23,533 nt of DNA. Origin: Alteromonadaceae bacterium. Lineage in GTDB: Bacteria > Pseudomonadota > Gammaproteobacteria > Pseudomonadales > Oleiphilaceae. The notes beneath the pieces are model-generated. The model saw only the letters and a program-made list of their open reading frames with translations. It was not told the origin of the DNA and ran no database searches. Made by a program: the position numbers and the translations under genes. Where the stretch lies: positions 1 to 23,533 of the forward strand of contig JABXHG010000190.1 of the NCBI GenBank assembly GCA_013393545.1. The letters are read 5' to 3'. Shown one piece after another: positions 21,914-23,533 of this stretch. The stretch's first letter is position 1; the number at the start of each line of letters is the position of its first letter.

Positions 21914-21971
21914 AGTACTCCGAGACAGCGGTTTTTGGGAGGAGAGCCCTGACTCTGCAGTACTCCGAATC
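21882..21971 (+). repeat. Tandem 45-base duplication of the right side of copy C
   Basis: Two adjacent 45-base units, 21882-21926 and 21927-21971. Each starts AGCGGTTTTTGGGAGG and contains CTGCAGTACTCCGA; they differ at only a few positions. Unit 1 contains the right arm of copy C. Unit 2 is a slightly diverged second arm that could compete for pairing with the left arm. A further weak echo (AGCTGTTTCGAGAAAC) follows, with the small perfect hairpin TGTTTC-GA-GAAACA at 21975-21988. Confidence 0.85.
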
Positions 21972-22079
21972 AGCTGTTTCGAGAAACACCACCCCAGCAC
22001 CGGTCAATACTTCGACAGACCAAAAGGGAAAAGGTAAACTACGCCCCAATTTTTCCCAGCTCAAAACGAGAATCCACCC

Positions 22080-22151
22080 ATGAGCATCAAATCCGACAAA
22101 TGGATCCGCCGCATGGCCGCCGAACAGGGCATGATCGAACTAAATACATAA
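22080..22151 (+). pseudogene. dcd: dCTP deaminase, 5' fragment cut at a sequence junction
   Basis: The first 20 codons read MSIKSDKWIRRMAAEQGMIE, the recognisable beginning of dCTP deaminase, the enzyme that makes dUTP from dCTP for thymidylate synthesis. After the first base of codon 21 (22140) the sequence changes to AT-rich DNA and the frame stops at 22149-22151. The family normally continues with a proline-rich stretch for about 190 residues. The position after mrp matches the conserved mrp-dcd order. Truncation by an assembly join is more likely than a true mutation. Confidence 0.8.
22140..22141. other. Composition junction, probable chimeric join
   Basis: Left of this point the DNA is GC-rich with gammaproteobacterial genes in conserved order. 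Right of it the DNA is AT-rich with Firmicutes-type codon use and gene content. I see no inverted repeat, target-site duplication, integrase, tRNA or insertion-sequence end at the join. The exact base could shift by one or two if there is chance shared sequence. Confidence 0.8.
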
Positions 22152-22415
22152 TTAAAAATAACGAAAATAAAAAACATCCAACTATTCATTTTATGGTTAT
22201 TTAGTTATTTTAATTAACAAAAATATGAGGTCAAAGCATTCTGTTTTTGCTGTTTTTGCTGTTTATTCTGCCTGTTGCTTAAAATTGTTGAACAAACATA
22301 CAAATGAATTAATTTTCTCTATAACGTGGGATAATGGTTAAGAACGACCGAAAAGAAAAGAAAGGAAGTGAAGGAGCGTTTTATCTATTATTTCTTAAAA
22401 AACGCAGATGGAAAT
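22152..22415 (+). promoter_or_regulatory. AT-rich leader upstream of the Mga-like regulator
   Basis: 264 bases of low-GC sequence without a supported gene. It contains three near-identical 9-base units of the CTGTTTTTG type near 22241-22266, and a possible -10 word GATAAT (about 22330) preceded by A/T-rich sequence. A purine-rich stretch (about 22350-22375) could serve ribosome binding for an in-frame GTG at 22368. All of this is weak evidence. Confidence 0.3.
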
Positions 22416-23533
22416 ATGACAGAAGATATAACTATGCTTGAAAAATTATCAGAAAGACAGTTAAGATTAGCCATGCTTTTGAGTATGGATTCATTTTATT
22501 TAGAAGACTTAGCGAAGAAAATTGCTGTAACAAAAAAAACACTCTTATCTGATATTGCCGCATTTAATTTTGTTCATTCTCCGGCATCTATTCATATCGA
22601 CGAGCAACAGAAAGTTTCTTTGAGATTACCTTGTGAATATAATTTAGAAAGCATCACGAGTACTATCTTAAAACATTCAAGCCATATACAATTGTTGAAA
22701 ATCATTTTGATGCAAGAACCTTGTATTGCTAAACTAGCTGATCAGTTATTTCTAAGTACAGCAAGTATTCGCAGAATCATTATGTTTCTGAATGAATCCT
22801 TTCAAAAGCGAGGATTTCTTTTTAGAATCCACACTACTCCATATGTACATATTCAAGGTGAGGAGAGACAAATACGTTTTTTTTACTGCAGTTTATTTGA
22901 GGAGATCTATACACCGGATCAACTTCCTCATTCCCAAATATTGTCTGCAGCTATCAAACGATACATGAAACTTTATCCTCCATTAAACAAACTATCTGGC
23001 CACAAACAGCTGTTTTTGATTTATTATTTTTTGATTTCTATTATCCGGATCGGAAAGAAACATAAATTATCCGATCAGTTGAAAAGCCAACCTCTCGAAA
23101 TGGATATTGATTTATTTTTTGAGCGAACGAAAAATAACATTACATTTTGCTCCGTTATGGAGAAAAATTATCATTTCTATTTAACTAAAGAAACAGCTAG
23201 TGAACTTTTGCGTCCAATCAGCCAAATGATCCATTTTGCTTCTGTAAAGGCGCCAGCTCATGAAATCAAAAAATTAAGAAACTTGTCACAAAATTTCTAT
23301 CGTTCTTTATCTACTGATACAATGTTATCTGATCAGCAATTAAATTACTTGTATCATTTGATTTCTTTCAAGAAGGAGTTTTTACCTTTTCTAACCAATT
23401 CCTTTAAACAATTCTTTGTGATCGTCTTGAAATCGGATCCACTCATTCTTTCTTTTTATGAACAAGCATTGGTGGAAGAAAATTATTCGTTTATTCTAAC
23501 CAATCGTCTATTATATGAAGAATTGCTGGAAGA
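22416..23533 (+). CDS. Mga-family transcriptional regulator, 3' end beyond the window
   Basis: An open frame of 372 codons running off the window end, so the C-terminus is missing. It starts at ATG 22416 (MTEDITMLEKLSERQL); an ATG at 22434 and a GTG at 22368 in the same frame are alternatives. Two helix-turn-helix regions are visible. The first is about residues 25-50 (YLEDLAKKIAVTKKTLLSDI); the second is about 103-130 (LADQLFLSTASIRRIIMFLN). This matches the Mga/PRD regulator layout, in which a phosphotransferase-regulated domain follows. Such proteins control virulence and sugar-use genes in streptococci and enterococci. The AT-rich codon use is unlike every other gene here. The family call is from motif layout, not a search. 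Confidence 0.75.
   Translation, partial: MTEDITMLEKLSERQLRLAMLLSMDSFYLEDLAKKIAVTKKTLLSDIAAFNFVHSPASIHIDEQQKVSLRLPCEYNLESITSTILKHSSHIQLLKIILMQEPCIAKLADQLFLSTASIRRIIMFLNESFQKRGFLFRIHTTPYVHIQGEERQIRFFYCSLFEEIYTPDQLPHSQILSAAIKRYMKLYPPLNKLSGHKQLFLIYYFLISIIRIGKKHKLSDQLKSQPLEMDIDLFFERTKNNITFCSVMEKNYHFYLTKETASELLRPISQMIHFASVKAPAHEIKKLRNLSQNFYRSLSTDTMLSDQQLNYLYHLISFKKEFLPFLTNSFKQFFVIVLKSDPLILSFYEQALVEENYSFILTNRLLYEELLE

Noticed and set aside
21847..22083. 78-codon open frame over repeat copy C and its tandem units; similar short frames cross copies A and B (for example starting MDG on 2643 + and on the minus strand near 4613)
   Set aside because: Copies A and B share a short look-alike peptide (MDG..A.REVL.A), but the similarity follows from the conserved repeat core. 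Copy C has an indel that breaks the frame alignment, and the changes preserve base pairing, not amino acids. No consistent ribosome site was seen.
22140..23533. Genomic island or prophage integrated in dcd
   Set aside because: No integrase, attachment-site repeat, tRNA or insertion-sequence end is visible at the boundary, and the far side is outside the window; a chimeric join explains the data better.

Overview
The window is two unrelated pieces of DNA joined near position 22140. Bases 1 to about 22140 are GC-rich chromosomal sequence from a gammaproteobacterium. The gene order (pyrG-kdsA-eno-ftsB-ispD-ispF-truD-surE-pcm-DUF368-nlpD-rpoS, then nth-rsx-metG facing mrp-dcd) and the protein sequences fit Marinobacter or a close relative best; this is inference from order and motifs, without a database search. 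From about 22140 to the end the DNA is AT-rich (18 G/C of 60 at 23101-23160, against 41 of 60 at 21301-21360). It carries an Mga-type regulator typical of Firmicutes such as Enterococcus. dcd is cut inside codon 21 at the join, so a chimeric contig is more likely than natural transfer.

Layout. 78-4070 (+): CTP synthase, KDO-8-phosphate synthase and enolase, ending in a strong terminator. 4181-9378 (+): a promoter, the divisome protein FtsB, two MEP-pathway isoprenoid enzymes (IspD, IspF), TruD pseudouridine synthase, SurE, protein-repair methyltransferase Pcm and a DUF368 (PopT-like) membrane protein, several joined by start/stop overlaps. 9580-11608 (+): NlpD, then the stationary-phase sigma factor RpoS behind a 190-base leader. 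11686-12264 (+): a secreted chalcone-isomerase-like protein, separated by a bidirectional terminator from a long minus-strand set (12295-20457): metG, rsxA-B-C-D-G-E and nth. This set encodes methionyl-tRNA synthetase, the ion-pumping Rnf/Rsx electron-transfer complex and endonuclease III. Divergent from metG is mrp (apbC), an Fe-S carrier ATPase, followed by the start of dcd.

The most notable structure outside genes is a family of three intergenic repeats (2601-2714 +, 4551-4646 -, 21805-21913 +). Each has a long outer stem whose sequence differs between copies but whose two arms stay complementary. Each encloses two small hairpins with conserved loops and fixed 9-base spacers. This is the covariation expected of a conserved three-way-junction fold. 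Five of the six loops carry CANGGANG, the motif recognised by RsmA/CsrA-family proteins. The third copy is followed by a 45-base tandem duplication of its right side.

Sequence-quality cautions: the first 200 bases or so look error-prone (scrambled PyrG N-terminus, D to A in its KLDPY motif), and Mrp has two unexpected changes in its conserved PPGTGD motif. No rRNA, tRNA, CRISPR array or insertion sequence was seen, and no gene-free stretch exceeds 300 bases.
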